Notes: generated by a model from the sequence alone, not told the origin. Shown: positions 16,255 through 25,160, counted from the stretch's first letter. The stretch: DNA of 64,000 nt from Senimuribacter sp049852125 (GCF_049852125.1 NZ_CP187532.1:124001-188000), one strand, 5' to 3'. A program made the numbers and translations.

Positions 16255-16830
16255 TTACATTTCTCCTTTACTGTTATCTGAATTTCTTTCTATTACTCGG
16301 TCCATACCCATGTTTGCCAGAGCATCGGCCCGGTTGTTCATTTCCGTCACATATGCAAAATCATCATAGCTGAACCGGTCACCGTTCCAGCTGATAAATT
16401 TGTTGAATAAAGCGTCGGGATTTATGGATTTGCTGTTCAGGTTCACATGGCCCTTGACGCGGAAAAAGCGAACGTTGTGTTTGCGTACTAAAGCCAGTAA
16501 TTCTTTCCAAAGATCCTGATTTTCTACAGATTTTTTCGCGGCGTTACGCCACTTATTCTTCTCCCAGCTTTCATACCACCTTTCTCGAAAACAGTTGGAA
16601 ACATAAGCGCTGTCAGAAAAGACTTCTACCGTTTGTCCGTCTCGATTGAGCGCCCGAAAGCCTTCGATAACGGCGGTCAGCTCCATTCGGTTGTTCGTCG
16701 TATTTGCCTCGCCGCCGAAAATTTCTTTTTTATATTCGCCGAACTCCAGGATGCAGCCCCAACCTCCTGCGTTGGTATCACTTTGATTTCCGCGGCAGCC
16801 TCCGTCCGTATACATTCTCAAAATCGTCAT
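16255..16830 (-). CDS. Ribonuclease H (type 1)
   Basis: Removes RNA from RNA-DNA hybrids. The 191-residue protein begins LRMYTDGGCRGNQSDTNAGG, with the first catalytic Asp, followed by NNRMELTAVIEG (Glu), FSDSAYVSN (Asp) and ADALANMG (Asp) near the C-terminus. About 35 extra residues lie between the KGH segment and the final Asp compared with the E. coli enzyme. GGGGGAA precedes the ATG. It heads the two-gene minus-strand transcript with the F420-ligase-like gene and is divergent from the MBL hydrolase. Confidence 0.88.
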   Translation of the reverse strand: MTILRMYTDGGCRGNQSDTNAGGWGCILEFGEYKKEIFGGEANTTNNRMELTAVIEGFRALNRDGQTVEVFSDSAYVSNCFRERWYESWEKNKWRNAAKKSVENQDLWKELLALVRKHNVRFFRVKGHVNLNSKSINPDALFNKFISWNGDRFSYDDFAYVTEMNNRADALANMGMDRVIERNSDNSKGEM

Positions 16831-16989
16831 AATTTCCCCCTTGTGTGTTTTTCCACATATTATTATGCCTTATTTTCCCGTAAAGTACAACGAAAAAATG
16901 CAGAAAGAGCCAGAATAATTCCGTGGAAAAGCAAAGAATACTGTGCTATGATAGATAGAGCGAAAACAAAACAGCAAAAGAGGTAACAC

Positions 16990-17826
16990 ATGTCATTGAA
17001 ATTTTCTTCCTTCGCCAGCGGCAGTTCCGGCAACAGCTATCTGGTGAAAAGTGAAAATACAACCTTGTTGGTAGACGTAGGAATTACAGGAAAGCGCATT
17101 TTTGCCGCGCTTGCGGAGAAAAATATTGATCCTGCCGGTCTTGACGGCATTTTGATCACACATGAACACATTGATCATGTTCGAAGCCTGAGAATGATTG
17201 CAAAAAAAGCGACGAAAGCACGAGTTTACGCGTCAGGAGGTACTTTAGATGCCGTTGGCGGCAGCATTGCTTCGGGTCAGGAATATGTGGTTCGCAGTGG
17301 AGAACCCTGCGATATTGGAGATATCAGAGTGATACCCTTTGATCTCTCGCATGACGCCGCCGAGCCTAAGGGATACACATTTATCAGTGGAGGCCGCCGC
17401 CTGACCATCGTTACAGATACCGGATGCATTTCTCCGGAAATTGAAGAACATATTACAGCTGCCGATCTCTTGGTATTAGAAGCCAATCATGAAGTTAACA
17501 TTCTCAAAATGGGATCATATCCTTACAACCTGAAAAGACGCATCTTAGGCGATCGCGGACATTTGTCCAACGAGACGGCGGGTGAGATACTTTGTGGTAT
17601 GCTGCGCGCCCGTCATCAAAGGGCGTCTGTAGAAGGAAAAGCTAACGTCTTGGCGAGCGGTGTGCCGAAGGTGGTTCTGGCGCATCTCAGCAGAGAAAAC
17701 AATACGCCGGGGCAGGCCTATTTGACGATACGCAATATCCTGTTTGAAGAGGATTTCTACATAGATAAAGATTTAACCCTGGCTATCGCGGATAGAGACG
17801 AGGCAGGGCCATTGATGGAAGTGTAA
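16990..17826 (+). CDS. MBL-fold hydrolase, YycJ/WalJ type
   Basis: The 278-residue metallo-beta-lactamase-fold protein has FASGSSGNSYLV at the N-terminus, the metal motif THEHIDHVRSL near residue 58, TDTGCISPE and ANHEVNIL further on. Relatives called YycJ/WalJ occur near walRK and near rlmH in Firmicutes and are proposed 5'-exonucleases linked to cell division or repair. rlmH starts 3 bases downstream, matching that neighbourhood, although walRK is absent here. AGAGG precedes the ATG by 8 bases. Confidence 0.85.
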   Translation: MSLKFSSFASGSSGNSYLVKSENTTLLVDVGITGKRIFAALAEKNIDPAGLDGILITHEHIDHVRSLRMIAKKATKARVYASGGTLDAVGGSIASGQEYVVRSGEPCDIGDIRVIPFDLSHDAAEPKGYTFISGGRRLTIVTDTGCISPEIEEHITAADLLVLEANHEVNILKMGSYPYNLKRRILGDRGHLSNETAGEILCGMLRARHQRASVEGKANVLASGVPKVVLAHLSRENNTPGQAYLTIRNILFEEDFYIDKDLTLAIADRDEAGPLMEV

Positions 17827-17829
17827 GTT

Positions 17830-18309
17830 ATGAATATATCTGTTATTTGTATTGGAAAGTTGAAAGAAAAATATTGGAGTCAGGCGGTAGTTGAGTACAG
17901 TAAACGTCTTTCCAGCTATTGTAGTCTTCAGATTGTGGAATTGAAAGAAAGCAGGCTTCCCGATAAAGCAGGCGTCGCGGAGGAGTTAGCAGTAAAGCAG
18001 GCTGAGGGTGTTGAAATTCTAAAAAAAATAAAGGATAATATGTACGTGATTACATTAGAAGTACAGGGAAAAGAACTGTCTTCTGAGAAATTGGCTGGGA
18101 AAATCGAAGAACTGGGACTTTCCGGAAATAGCAATATTGCCTTTGTTATCGGAGGAAGCCTAGGGCTATCTCCCGATGTAAGTAAAAGAGCTGATTTTAA
18201 GTTGTCCTTTTCACCGATGACCTTTCCTCATCAAATGATGCGAGTGATTTTGTTAGAACAGATCTATAGGAGCTTTAAAATTATCCGCCATGAGACGTAT
18301 CATAAATAA
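17830..18309 (+). CDS. rlmH: 23S rRNA (pseudouridine1915-N3) methyltransferase
   Basis: SPOUT-family enzyme that uses S-adenosylmethionine to methylate pseudouridine 1915 in helix 69 of 23S rRNA. The 159-residue length matches the family. It begins MNISVICIGKLKEKYW, with the knot region FVIGGSLGLSPDV and the signature LSFSPMTFPHQMMRVILLEQ, and closes with the expected RHETYHK. It is tightly linked to the upstream MBL hydrolase. Confidence 0.95.
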   Translation: MNISVICIGKLKEKYWSQAVVEYSKRLSSYCSLQIVELKESRLPDKAGVAEELAVKQAEGVEILKKIKDNMYVITLEVQGKELSSEKLAGKIEELGLSGNSNIAFVIGGSLGLSPDVSKRADFKLSFSPMTFPHQMMRVILLEQIYRSFKIIRHETYHK

Positions 18310-18338
18310 GAGAAGACAAGGAGATCAAGGAGGCATTT

Positions 18339-18560
18339 ATGCATAAAACCGTAGAATTTTGTACCTGTACTGACAGAGAGTGTCCGTTTCATCCCGTAAA
18401 TCATGATCAGGGGTGCACGCCTTGTATTGCGAAGAATCTGAAAGAGGGAGAAATACCAAGCTGTTTTTTTAATAGCGTAGATCCGATGAAAACAGCTGAA
18501 CGGGGAAGGTACTCTCGTGGGGATTTTGTCAGAGTAGTTATGGACATGCAAGAAAAATAG
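18339..18560 (+). CDS. Cysteine-rich small protein, DUF6485-like
   Basis: The 73-residue protein has CTCTDRECPFHP, then GCTPCIAKNLKEGEIPSCFF, giving seven cysteines in a pattern seen in a small Firmicutes family that I recall as DUF6485. A metal or Fe-S site is likely, but the role is unknown. AAGGAGG lies 8 bases before the ATG, and it ends in the rlmH transcript ahead of a strong terminator. Confidence 0.75.
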   Translation: MHKTVEFCTCTDRECPFHPVNHDQGCTPCIAKNLKEGEIPSCFFNSVDPMKTAERGRYSRGDFVRVVMDMQEK

Positions 18561-18578
18561 GAGCTTATAAGGCAGAAA

Positions 18579-18625
18579 AAAGAGTTCACGAGACCTTTCA
18601 GAAGGTCATTTTGTGAACTCTTTGT
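18579..18625. terminator. Bidirectional terminator
   Basis: AAAGAGTTCAC pairs with GTGAACTCTTT, with an inner CCTT/AAGG stem (18597-18605 region). It separates the rlmH transcript from the convergent RraA-like gene. Confidence 0.88.
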
Positions 18626-18637
18626 GATTTTAAGTAA

Positions 18638-19324
18638 TCAAGCTTTGTCAAAAAACTCGCAGCCCAGCGCCTGTAATTTTTCCATGACCCATGGGCGAAT
18701 CAGAGTACCTGTTTCTTGAATGGTCTTTAGGGATTTGGCTTCGCCCGCCATGAGACCATGGACTTTTTCCAATATAGATGCTGCGTCGGAAGGTTTGATG
18801 AATACGATGCCGTCGGCGTCAGCGACTACAATATCGCCGGGAGAGACGGATCTGCCGCCGCAGTTTACAGTTGTATTGACTTCGCCGGGACCATTTTTCC
18901 ATGGACCGTCAGGAATCACCGCTCTGGTATAGACAGGAAGTCCGGTGGCGGCGATGTCTTCTTTATCACGCATGGCGCCGTCTACAATAATGCCGGCAAT
19001 TTTCTTTGTTAAAAGGTAATGAACCATAATTTCTCCGAAAATCGCGCGTTCTGTATAGCCGCCGGCGTCGATGACAATGACGTCGCCTTCTTTGACAAGA
19101 TCCATGGCGTAGTGGAACATCAGATTATCGCCGGGCGCGACTTTCACTGTGAAAGCAGGTCCGACAAGACCGGCTTTTCCGATGGGCTTGATGGCGGAGT
19201 TTACCGCTGCCTGCCGTCCCATGCAGTCGTCCAGATTGGCGGCAGGAATACCGCGGAATTGTTCGATCAGTTCCTTGGATGGTCTTTCAAAATCGTTATA
19301 TACTCTGCAGTTTACGTTGCCCAT
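18638..19324 (-). CDS. RraA-family protein (HMG/CHA aldolase-like)
   Basis: The 228-residue protein has the RraA fold: RGIPAANLDDCMGR, GPAFTVKVAPGDNLMFHYAM, VIVIDAGGYTERAIFGEIM and GIIVDGAMRDKEDIAATGLP. The last two hold the G-E and R-D residues that bind divalent metal and pyruvate in 4-hydroxy-4-methyl-2-oxoglutarate aldolases. Activity is either such an aldolase, an oxaloacetate decarboxylase or a related lyase; an RNase E inhibitor role is unlikely in this organism. It starts one base after the aminotransferase stop and forms an operon with it, suggesting catabolism of a keto acid made by that enzyme. Confidence 0.8.
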   Translation of the reverse strand: MGNVNCRVYNDFERPSKELIEQFRGIPAANLDDCMGRQAAVNSAIKPIGKAGLVGPAFTVKVAPGDNLMFHYAMDLVKEGDVIVIDAGGYTERAIFGEIMVHYLLTKKIAGIIVDGAMRDKEDIAATGLPVYTRAVIPDGPWKNGPGEVNTTVNCGGRSVSPGDIVVADADGIVFIKPSDAASILEKVHGLMAGEAKSLKTIQETGTLIRPWVMEKLQALGCEFFDKA

Positions 19325-19325
19325 A

Positions 19326-20513
19326 TTATTTACCTCCGTTCATTTTTCTGATTGCAGTATCCATGCGAGAAAGGGCTTCACGCAGATCGCTCTTTGCCGT
19401 AGCGAAGGACATACGGATGCAGCAGTCGCCGCCAAGACCGTAGGAATCTCCCGGAACTACCGCGACGCGTGCTTCATCCAGCAGATAGTCTGCGATTGCG
19501 AAACTGTCTTTGCCGTCCAGGTCTACCTTTGCCCATGCGTAAAACGCGCCTTGCGGCACGTGACAGGTTACGCCGGGGATGGCATTGAGCCCGTCCACAA
19601 AGAAATTCCGGCGGTGCAGGTAGCTTTCTGTCATCGCTTTGATATCCTGTTCACAGTCCAGCGCAGCCAGCGCGGCTTCCATGGAAAACTGACTGAGACA
19701 GCTGATGGCATGTTGGCTTAAAAGGGCGATGATGCGGATAATTGGCAGAGGCGCACATACGTAACCCAAACGCCAACCGGTCATAGCCGTGGATTTAGAA
19801 AAACCGTTAATGGTGACGACCCGGTCTGCAATTCGAGGGATCGACGCAAGGCTGACGCTTTTTGCACCATCGTAAACAATTCTCTCGTAAATTTCGTCTG
19901 CAATCAGGATCACGTCATGCTCTAACGCGAAATCCGCAAGGATTTCCGCTTCTTCCTGAGAGAGAATACAGCCGGTCGGATTGTTAGGATAGTTGACAAT
20001 AATCGCGCGGGTTTTGTCAGAAACATGCTGCTCAAGTGCATCACGGGTGATTTTATAGTTATGTTCAAAATCCAGCGCCACATTGACAGGAACGGCGCCG
20101 GAAGCGGTTACAATAGGACCGTAGGAAACCCAGGCAGGATTGAGAATCATCACTTCGTCACCAGCTGCCGGCGTTACCAGCGCGCGAATGGTTTCGTAGA
20201 TGGCAAATTTTCCGCCTGGTGCCATGATGATGTTTTCGGCAGCACATTGGATGCCGTTTTCCTCGTTTAATTTGCGGGCGATTCTTTCCCGGAGTGCAGG
20301 AAGTCCAAGCGCACCGTTATAATGGGTGTGGCCGCTGGCAATACCGCCAATGCCTGCGATTCGTGCCAGTGCCGGCGTATCAAAATCCGGTTCGCCGGTG
20401 GCAAGTGTGATGATATCGACGCCTTCTGCTTTTAGTTTTTTTGCTTTCTCGCTGACGGCAAGAGACGCTGAAGGCGGGATAGAAAGCAGTGTCTGATTAA
20501 AATAATAGTCCAT
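19326..20513 (-). CDS. PLP-dependent aminotransferase, class I (aspartate aminotransferase-like)
   Basis: The 395-residue fold-type I enzyme shows LATGEPDFDTPA, NPNNPTGC, the PLP lysine in NGFSKSTAMTGWRLGY and a C-terminal RMSFATAKSDL with the carboxylate-binding Arg. This is the AspB-like subgroup; amino donor unknown. GAGGAGGAG precedes the ATG. It shares a transcript with the RraA-like gene and is divergent from the NhaC-family gene across a shared control region carrying a palindrome. Confidence 0.87.
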   Translation of the reverse strand: MDYYFNQTLLSIPPSASLAVSEKAKKLKAEGVDIITLATGEPDFDTPALARIAGIGGIASGHTHYNGALGLPALRERIARKLNEENGIQCAAENIIMAPGGKFAIYETIRALVTPAAGDEVMILNPAWVSYGPIVTASGAVPVNVALDFEHNYKITRDALEQHVSDKTRAIIVNYPNNPTGCILSQEEAEILADFALEHDVILIADEIYERIVYDGAKSVSLASIPRIADRVVTINGFSKSTAMTGWRLGYVCAPLPIIRIIALLSQHAISCLSQFSMEAALAALDCEQDIKAMTESYLHRRNFFVDGLNAIPGVTCHVPQGAFYAWAKVDLDGKDSFAIADYLLDEARVAVVPGDSYGLGGDCCIRMSFATAKSDLREALSRMDTAIRKMNGGK

Positions 20514-20584
20514 AAAACTCCTCCTCGTAATCTGTTGCCCTCAGTGTATGCCCGCCGCATGAAAAAGTCCAATGAAAGGTTTTA

Positions 20585-20617
20585 CTATTAAATAGAAATG
20601 AATTTTGTATTTAATAG
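20585..20617. promoter_or_regulatory. Inverted repeat, probable regulator site
   Basis: CTATTAAATA (20585-20594) and TATTTAATAG (20608-20617) are perfect 10-base arms around 13 bases. The centre is about 65 bases upstream of the start point predicted by the promoter at 20631, the usual position of a LysR recognition site. The LysR gene at 23519 is the obvious candidate. Confidence 0.6.
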
Positions 20618-20630
20618 CAAAAATCTGAGT

Positions 20631-20659
20631 TTTACAGATGAAACGGGGCAGATTATAAT
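20631..20659 (+). promoter_or_regulatory. Sigma-A promoter of the NhaC-family gene
   Basis: TTTACA (20631-20636), a 17-base spacer and TATAAT (20654-20659), about 70 bases before the ATG at 20729. Confidence 0.72.
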
Positions 20660-20728
20660 GAGCACATGAAAGAGCTCTGGATTCACTTAAAATTATGTCT
20701 TGAAATCATTTAAGGAGGTCCAATACAA

Positions 20729-22093
20729 ATGGATGAAAAGAAAACAAAGGTGACCGCAGCATTTTACGGCGGCGCATTGGGACCGTGGATTCCTGTCATC
20801 ATTATGATCGTCGGTATGATAATTGGTACTGTCATTGGCGGCGGCGGACTGACAAGATTCGCTATTATTACATTCGCTGCATTAATTGCAGGCTTTTTAC
20901 TGGCAAAAGATAAGAAAAATTTCGGGGAAATTTGCTTTTCCGGTTTGAAAAACCATATGTTATCCATTTTAATCATTGCTTTTCTGATGGCTGGCGTTAT
21001 GGGCCAGCTGCTCAGACAGAGCGGTCTGATTAACGCGTTAATTTACGTTGTGGGAGAACTGAATATGAGTGTCGGGCTGCTGCCGCTCATTGCGTTTCTA
21101 ATCTGTGCAGTAATTTCTACTTCCTGTGGAACGTCTACCGGTTCTGCTGCAGCCGTTGCACCGCTTCTGATTCCGCTGTCGGCAGAATTGGGCTGCAATG
21201 TAGGTCTGATTTGCGGGGCAATCATTGCGGGTGCAATTTTTGGCGACAACCTGGCGCCGATTTCCGATACTACCATCGGCTCCGCGCTGACCCAAGAGGC
21301 GGCAGTAAAAGATGTTGTGCGCACGCGTTTGCCGTATTCTTTGATTGCAGGCGGATTATCGGCGGTATTGTTTGTCATATTCGGTATGAGAATGGATGTC
21401 AATACAACGATTCATATCGGTGCGGATGAAACAAATTTAAAGGCGCTTGCTATGCTGATTCTGCCGATTCTGATGATTGTCCTGATGAAAAAGGGACTGG
21501 ATATCGTCGGCACATTGATCATTTGCAATGTGGTAGGCGTGGTGCTGGTACTGGCGCTCGGGTGCATTCCGCTCGGCACACTTCTGGACAATGAAGGACC
21601 AATTGGTGCAGGCCTTACGGGCATGATGGGTATCGTACTGTATGCCTTGCTGATTTTCCAGATTTTAGAGATCCTTAATGTCAGCGGCGCTTTTGACAGG
21701 CTGATGGCAGGACTAATCAAACTTTGCAAAACGCCTCGCTCTGGTGAGTTTGCCGGCATGGCGATGACAGCAGTTACCACAATTTGTGCCGGCGGCAGTT
21801 CTCCGGCTATCATTTTCTGCGGACCGCTGGTGCGTAATGTGGCAAAAAACTTTGGTATAGAAAAGACCAGAGGCGCTAATATTTTAGACGGAACATCCTG
21901 CGGTGTTTCAGGGCTTCTGCCATACGGAACCTGTATTATGCTGTGCATGAACTTTACCCAGGGATTGGTTCCGGAAGACTTTTCTTTCCTGGATATCATT
22001 CCATACAGCTTCCACAGTATGTTCCTGTTGTTACTGTTCTTCTTTAGTATTTTGACAGGGATCGGAAGACGATTTGAGAAGGAATCGAAATAA
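20729..22093 (+). CDS. NhaC-family Na+/H+ antiporter or Na+-coupled amino acid carrier
   Basis: The 454-residue protein has about twelve hydrophobic segments. Its signature regions are ISTSCGTSTGSAAAVAPLLIPLS, AIFGDNLAPISDTTIGSA and, in the second half, CAGGSSPAIIFCGPLV with LDGTSCGVSGLLPYGTC, as expected for the NhaC/YhaN-like group. Members exchange Na+ for H+ or carry amino or organic acids with Na+. Coupling to two PLP enzymes suggests import of an amino compound. Its TAA stop overlaps the ATG of the next gene. AAGGAGG lies 10 bases before the ATG. Confidence 0.83.
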   Translation: MDEKKTKVTAAFYGGALGPWIPVIIMIVGMIIGTVIGGGGLTRFAIITFAALIAGFLLAKDKKNFGEICFSGLKNHMLSILIIAFLMAGVMGQLLRQSGLINALIYVVGELNMSVGLLPLIAFLICAVISTSCGTSTGSAAAVAPLLIPLSAELGCNVGLICGAIIAGAIFGDNLAPISDTTIGSALTQEAAVKDVVRTRLPYSLIAGGLSAVLFVIFGMRMDVNTTIHIGADETNLKALAMLILPILMIVLMKKGLDIVGTLIICNVVGVVLVLALGCIPLGTLLDNEGPIGAGLTGMMGIVLYALLIFQILEILNVSGAFDRLMAGLIKLCKTPRSGEFAGMAMTAVTTICAGGSSPAIIFCGPLVRNVAKNFGIEKTRGANILDGTSCGVSGLLPYGTCIMLCMNFTQGLVPEDFSFLDIIPYSFHSMFLLLLFFFSILTGIGRRFEKESK

Positions 22094-23286
22094 TGAAAAA
22101 CGGATATATTTATCTGGACAATGCAGGAACTTCGATACCGCATGAAACAGTAAAGGAAGCGGCAACAGAGTATGTTAAGCTGCTGAAAGAGCCTGCATTG
22201 CTTAATCGCAGGCAAGCTGATATATTATCTGATGCAAGAAGAGCTGCAGCTGCATTTTTGAATTGTGAAAACGATGAAATTGCGCTGGTTCGCAGCACAT
22301 CCCAAGCTTTGGGTACGCTTGCCTGCAGTCTGCCGCTGAAGCGGGGACAAAATGTGCTAATCTGTGATTTAGAATATCAGGCGTCAACCGCCTGCTGGCA
22401 TCCGAGAGTAGAGCGAGACGGGGTTGAACTGCGTTGCGTTAAGACGCAGAACGGTCGTGTTACAGCAGAAGATTTTGCCCGGTATATAGATGAAAACACA
22501 AAAGTAATTCTACTGGCTTCCGTGCAGGAAATCAACGGATTTCGTGCGGATATACAGGAAATTAGCAGGTTGGCAAAGAAGCATCATTGCTATTTCCTGG
22601 TGGACGGTATTCAGGAGGCTGGCGCACTTCAGGTAGATGTAAAAGCGCTGGGCATGGATATTTACTGTGCTGGCGGCAAGAAATGGATTGGAAATCCATT
22701 TGGATGTGGGTTTATGTACATACGGAAAGAACTTCTTTCGCAAGTGCAGCCGCCATATTATTCTTATATGGATATACGCCTGGAAGAAGGAGTCCCTTTT
22801 GATGTAGAGGCATACATCGCTTATTTAGAAAGTCCCGTCAGACATCCTTTTGACAAAGTTCATTTCGCAAAAACTGCTGATGTGTTTGAAGCCGGAGGCT
22901 ATGATAATTATGTGGGAGCGTTGGGACTTTATAAAGCGCTACAGCATCTGATGGATATGGGGATGGAAGCGGTGGAACGACAGATTCTTGGACTGCGCAG
23001 AAGACTGCTGACGGGGCTAAAACAGATGAATGTGCTAGTTACAAGTCCGGAAGAAGAAAGCAGCGGCTCTGCAATTGTATCGTTCAGTTTGCATGATCTG
23101 GCAGACTGCGATGTGAGCAGAGAACGGGCGCTTGTTTCTTACTTGAAAAGTCAGGGAATACAGGTTTCCTTGCGATGTACAGCAGGAACAGGCGGTATCA
23201 GAGTGTCGCCGCATTATTACAATCGTGAGGTGGAAATCGATATTTTTCTGGAAACGGTAAAACATTGGCTTAAAAAAGAATTATAA
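22093..23286 (+). CDS. Class V PLP enzyme (cysteine desulfurase/aminotransferase-like)
   Basis: The 397-residue protein opens IYLDNAGTSIPH and has the PLP lysine in CAGGKKWIGNPFG near residue 198, preceded by LVDGIQEAGALQVDVKALG. It lacks the GYHCAG-type cysteine loop of desulfurases; LRCTAGTGGIRVSPHYYN sits at that point, with a cysteine in a different context. It may thus be a lyase or transaminase for an amino compound rather than a sulfur donor. It is fused translationally to the NhaC-family carrier, which probably imports its substrate. Confidence 0.8.
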   Translation: MKNGYIYLDNAGTSIPHETVKEAATEYVKLLKEPALLNRRQADILSDARRAAAAFLNCENDEIALVRSTSQALGTLACSLPLKRGQNVLICDLEYQASTACWHPRVERDGVELRCVKTQNGRVTAEDFARYIDENTKVILLASVQEINGFRADIQEISRLAKKHHCYFLVDGIQEAGALQVDVKALGMDIYCAGGKKWIGNPFGCGFMYIRKELLSQVQPPYYSYMDIRLEEGVPFDVEAYIAYLESPVRHPFDKVHFAKTADVFEAGGYDNYVGALGLYKALQHLMDMGMEAVERQILGLRRRLLTGLKQMNVLVTSPEEESSGSAIVSFSLHDLADCDVSRERALVSYLKSQGIQVSLRCTAGTGGIRVSPHYYNREVEIDIFLETVKHWLKKEL

Positions 23287-23297
23287 TACAAGATATT

Positions 23298-23346
23298 AAA
23301 AACGGACGTATCACAGAATTTTTCGCTGTACGTCCGTTTTTTTTTA
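23298..23346 (+). terminator. Rho-independent terminator
   Basis: AAAACGGACGTA pairs with TACGTCCGTTTT (12-base stem, 23299-23340), followed by a run of T. Ends the carrier-PLP transcript. Confidence 0.92.
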
Positions 23347-23353
23347 TTATGTA

Positions 23354-23525
23354 GGAAATATCGATTTTCGATATTTCCGGAATATCAACGTATGCTCCGC
23401 ATACTCCTCCGCGAATGATATTCGCTTCGCTGTCCGTTTCGCCTGACCGCGCGCTTTGCTTGCGGGGCGAAAAGGCAAGAAAGTCTACCTTTGCGTAGAA
23501 TCGGCGCAGCCGACTTTCTTAATAG
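23354..23525. repeat. Run of consecutive stem-loops at the convergent gene end
   Basis: Six nested or adjacent inverted repeats fill 170 bases: GGAAATATCGA/TCGATATTTCC (23354-23378, 3-base loop); GAATATC (23380) with GATATTC (23417) enclosing GTATGC-TCC-GCATAC (23390-23404); GCGAAT-GAT-ATTCGC (23411-23425) as an alternative; TTTCGCC/GGCGAAA enclosing a G/C-rich hairpin; and AAGAAAGTC/GACTTTCTT enclosing CTAC/GTAG and CGGC-GCA-GCCG. The last arm reaches into the end of the LysR gene. The composition is unlike an ordinary terminator and suggests a dispersed structured element. Confidence 0.6.
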
Positions 23526-24385
23526 AAATATTTTTTGACCAGTTCTGCAAGCTGCCGCGGAATTGCCTGATGCATCGTGAGATAGCAGGGCATCTGCGGG
23601 GCAGGCTCCTTGATCGAATAAATGTGATAATCGGGCAGATTTTCGAAGATTTCGGTGCTGGCCCTTGGAATCATACACCAGCCGCCAGCCGGCATGGCGT
23701 TTGCGATCATCGTTGGGGAGTCGACCAGCATGTAATAGGGCATATCTGCGCCGAAAGTCTTCCGGTAAAAGTCGCCTGCGACCGGATTATCAAAGGAAAC
23801 GCCTTTGATTAAAATAGCTTTCTCTGGCAAGAGGGTGGCAGGATCAATTTCTCCAGAATCTCTAGGTATATCGGTACGTTCGATGATGACCATGGGAAAG
23901 GTATCGATTTCTTCTGTGATTAACCGCGCATCCTCTTTTTCTGAGCGAAAATATCCCAGGCCGATGTCCGCATCTCTGCGCAGAATTTGTTCCGGAATTT
24001 CGTTAGAATTGCAGGTGCTTACGGAAAGCTGCACCGAAGGCTCGCTTTCAGCGATCAAATTATATACCGGTGAAAAAACGGAATTGACACTGGAGGGCGC
24101 TGTAATGCGAAGCTGCAGTTTTTCCACATTGCTGCGAAAGGCTTCTACCTTGCGGCTGACCTCCATCCATTCTCTGGCGATGGGCAGAAAGGCTTCGCCG
24201 CGCAGCGTCAGAGAAATGTTAGACAGCCCTTTCTTTCGGACAATCAGCGTTGTACCCAGTTCTGCCTCCAGAGATTTTAGTCGGTAACTGAGCGCTGATT
24301 GGGAGACAAACAGGCTTTCTGCAGCTTTTGTGATATTTTTTTGTTCTACGATGGCTAAAAAAGCCTCAATCTGTTTATATTCCAT
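23519..24385 (-). CDS. LysR-family transcription regulator
   Basis: The 288-residue regulator has an N-terminal winged helix: MEYKQIEAFLAIVEQKNITK and AAESLFVSQSALSYRLKSLE, where the recognition helix starts at about residue 29. The effector-binding domain follows from about 90 (RITAPSSVNSVFSPVYN). I start at ATG 24385, where the family normally begins; the upstream in-frame start is inside gntR. No ribosome site is visible, but the ATG is 4 bases past the gntR stop (TAAttATG), so translation is probably coupled. It may act on the palindrome at 20585. Confidence 0.85.
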   Translation of the reverse strand: MEYKQIEAFLAIVEQKNITKAAESLFVSQSALSYRLKSLEAELGTTLIVRKKGLSNISLTLRGEAFLPIAREWMEVSRKVEAFRSNVEKLQLRITAPSSVNSVFSPVYNLIAESEPSVQLSVSTCNSNEIPEQILRRDADIGLGYFRSEKEDARLITEEIDTFPMVIIERTDIPRDSGEIDPATLLPEKAILIKGVSFDNPVAGDFYRKTFGADMPYYMLVDSPTMIANAMPAGGWCMIPRASTEIFENLPDYHIYSIKEPAPQMPCYLTMHQAIPRQLAELVKKYFY

Positions 24386-24387
24386 AA

Positions 24388-25038
24388 TTATTTCATCACG
24401 TCGTAAGAAGCATATGCGGGTGTCCAATGCGTTTGGGATAAAAATCGGAAAAGCCCCTCTTTGTCCTTTGTCTGAAACAGGCGTAAAATTTCACGGTGTT
24501 CATCGTTTGTAGCGTGGAGAACCTCTTTGGCGTTTTGATGTGTAGCTTCGCTGTAAGTTTTTTTCAGAAGCTTGTTCTTAGACTTTGCAATCGTATCAAT
24601 CAGGGCATTGTTGCCGCATTTATCAATATAAAGCTGGTGGAAAGAAACCTGTTGTTTATGATACATATCATAATTACCAGACCTGATAGCCAGATCCATA
24701 GCTTCAATATAAAATGACAGATCCGCGTAATCCTGTTCGGTTAGCGCGTTACAGGCTAGATTTGCAGCATATCCGTCAAGAATGCCGATGACGGAATACA
24801 ATTCACGTACATCCTTTTCCGATATTGAGCGGATTAGAAATCCACGGCGCGCTTTATTTTCCAGAATGCCCTCGGCAGATAATTGAATCAGCGCCTCTCT
24901 CACTGGAGTACGGCTGATATTCAATTCCTCACATATGATATTTTCGTTGATTCTCTGGTCAGGTATTAGATTGCCCTCGCGAATCTGCGCGGCAATATAT
25001 TCGTATACGTGATCCTTTAAGGTCTTAAATCTTTCCAT
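24388..25038 (-). CDS. GntR-family (FadR/FCD type) transcription regulator
   Basis: The 216-residue protein has a winged helix (VYEYIAAQIREGNLIPDQRI, then ENIICEELNISRTPVREALI) and a helical FCD ligand domain. In that domain D and H residues in NYDMYHKQQVSFHQLY, and H in TNDEHREILRL, look like the metal site that often binds carboxylates. Such regulators respond to organic or amino acids. AAGGAG precedes the ATG. It is the first gene of a gntR-lysR pair on the minus strand, next to the PLP/carrier group. Confidence 0.86.
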   Translation of the reverse strand: MERFKTLKDHVYEYIAAQIREGNLIPDQRINENIICEELNISRTPVREALIQLSAEGILENKARRGFLIRSISEKDVRELYSVIGILDGYAANLACNALTEQDYADLSFYIEAMDLAIRSGNYDMYHKQQVSFHQLYIDKCGNNALIDTIAKSKNKLLKKTYSEATHQNAKEVLHATNDEHREILRLFQTKDKEGLFRFLSQTHWTPAYASYDVMK

Positions 25039-25125
25039 GTAAGCGTTCTCCTTAGTTCTCTATAGTATATAATATATCTCATGAAAGCTTATTCCGTCAA
25101 CTTAAATTCATATGGTGAATTAGAA

Positions 25126-25150
25126 AAGATGCGGCCCTTCGAACCGCATC
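25126..25150 (-). terminator. Terminator after psuG
   Basis: On the minus strand GATGCGG (25150-25144) and CCGCATC (25134-25128) form a hairpin, then TTTTCTAATT. It lies just downstream of the psuG stop and ahead of gntR. Confidence 0.75.
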
Positions 25151-25160
25151 CTTATTTCTT

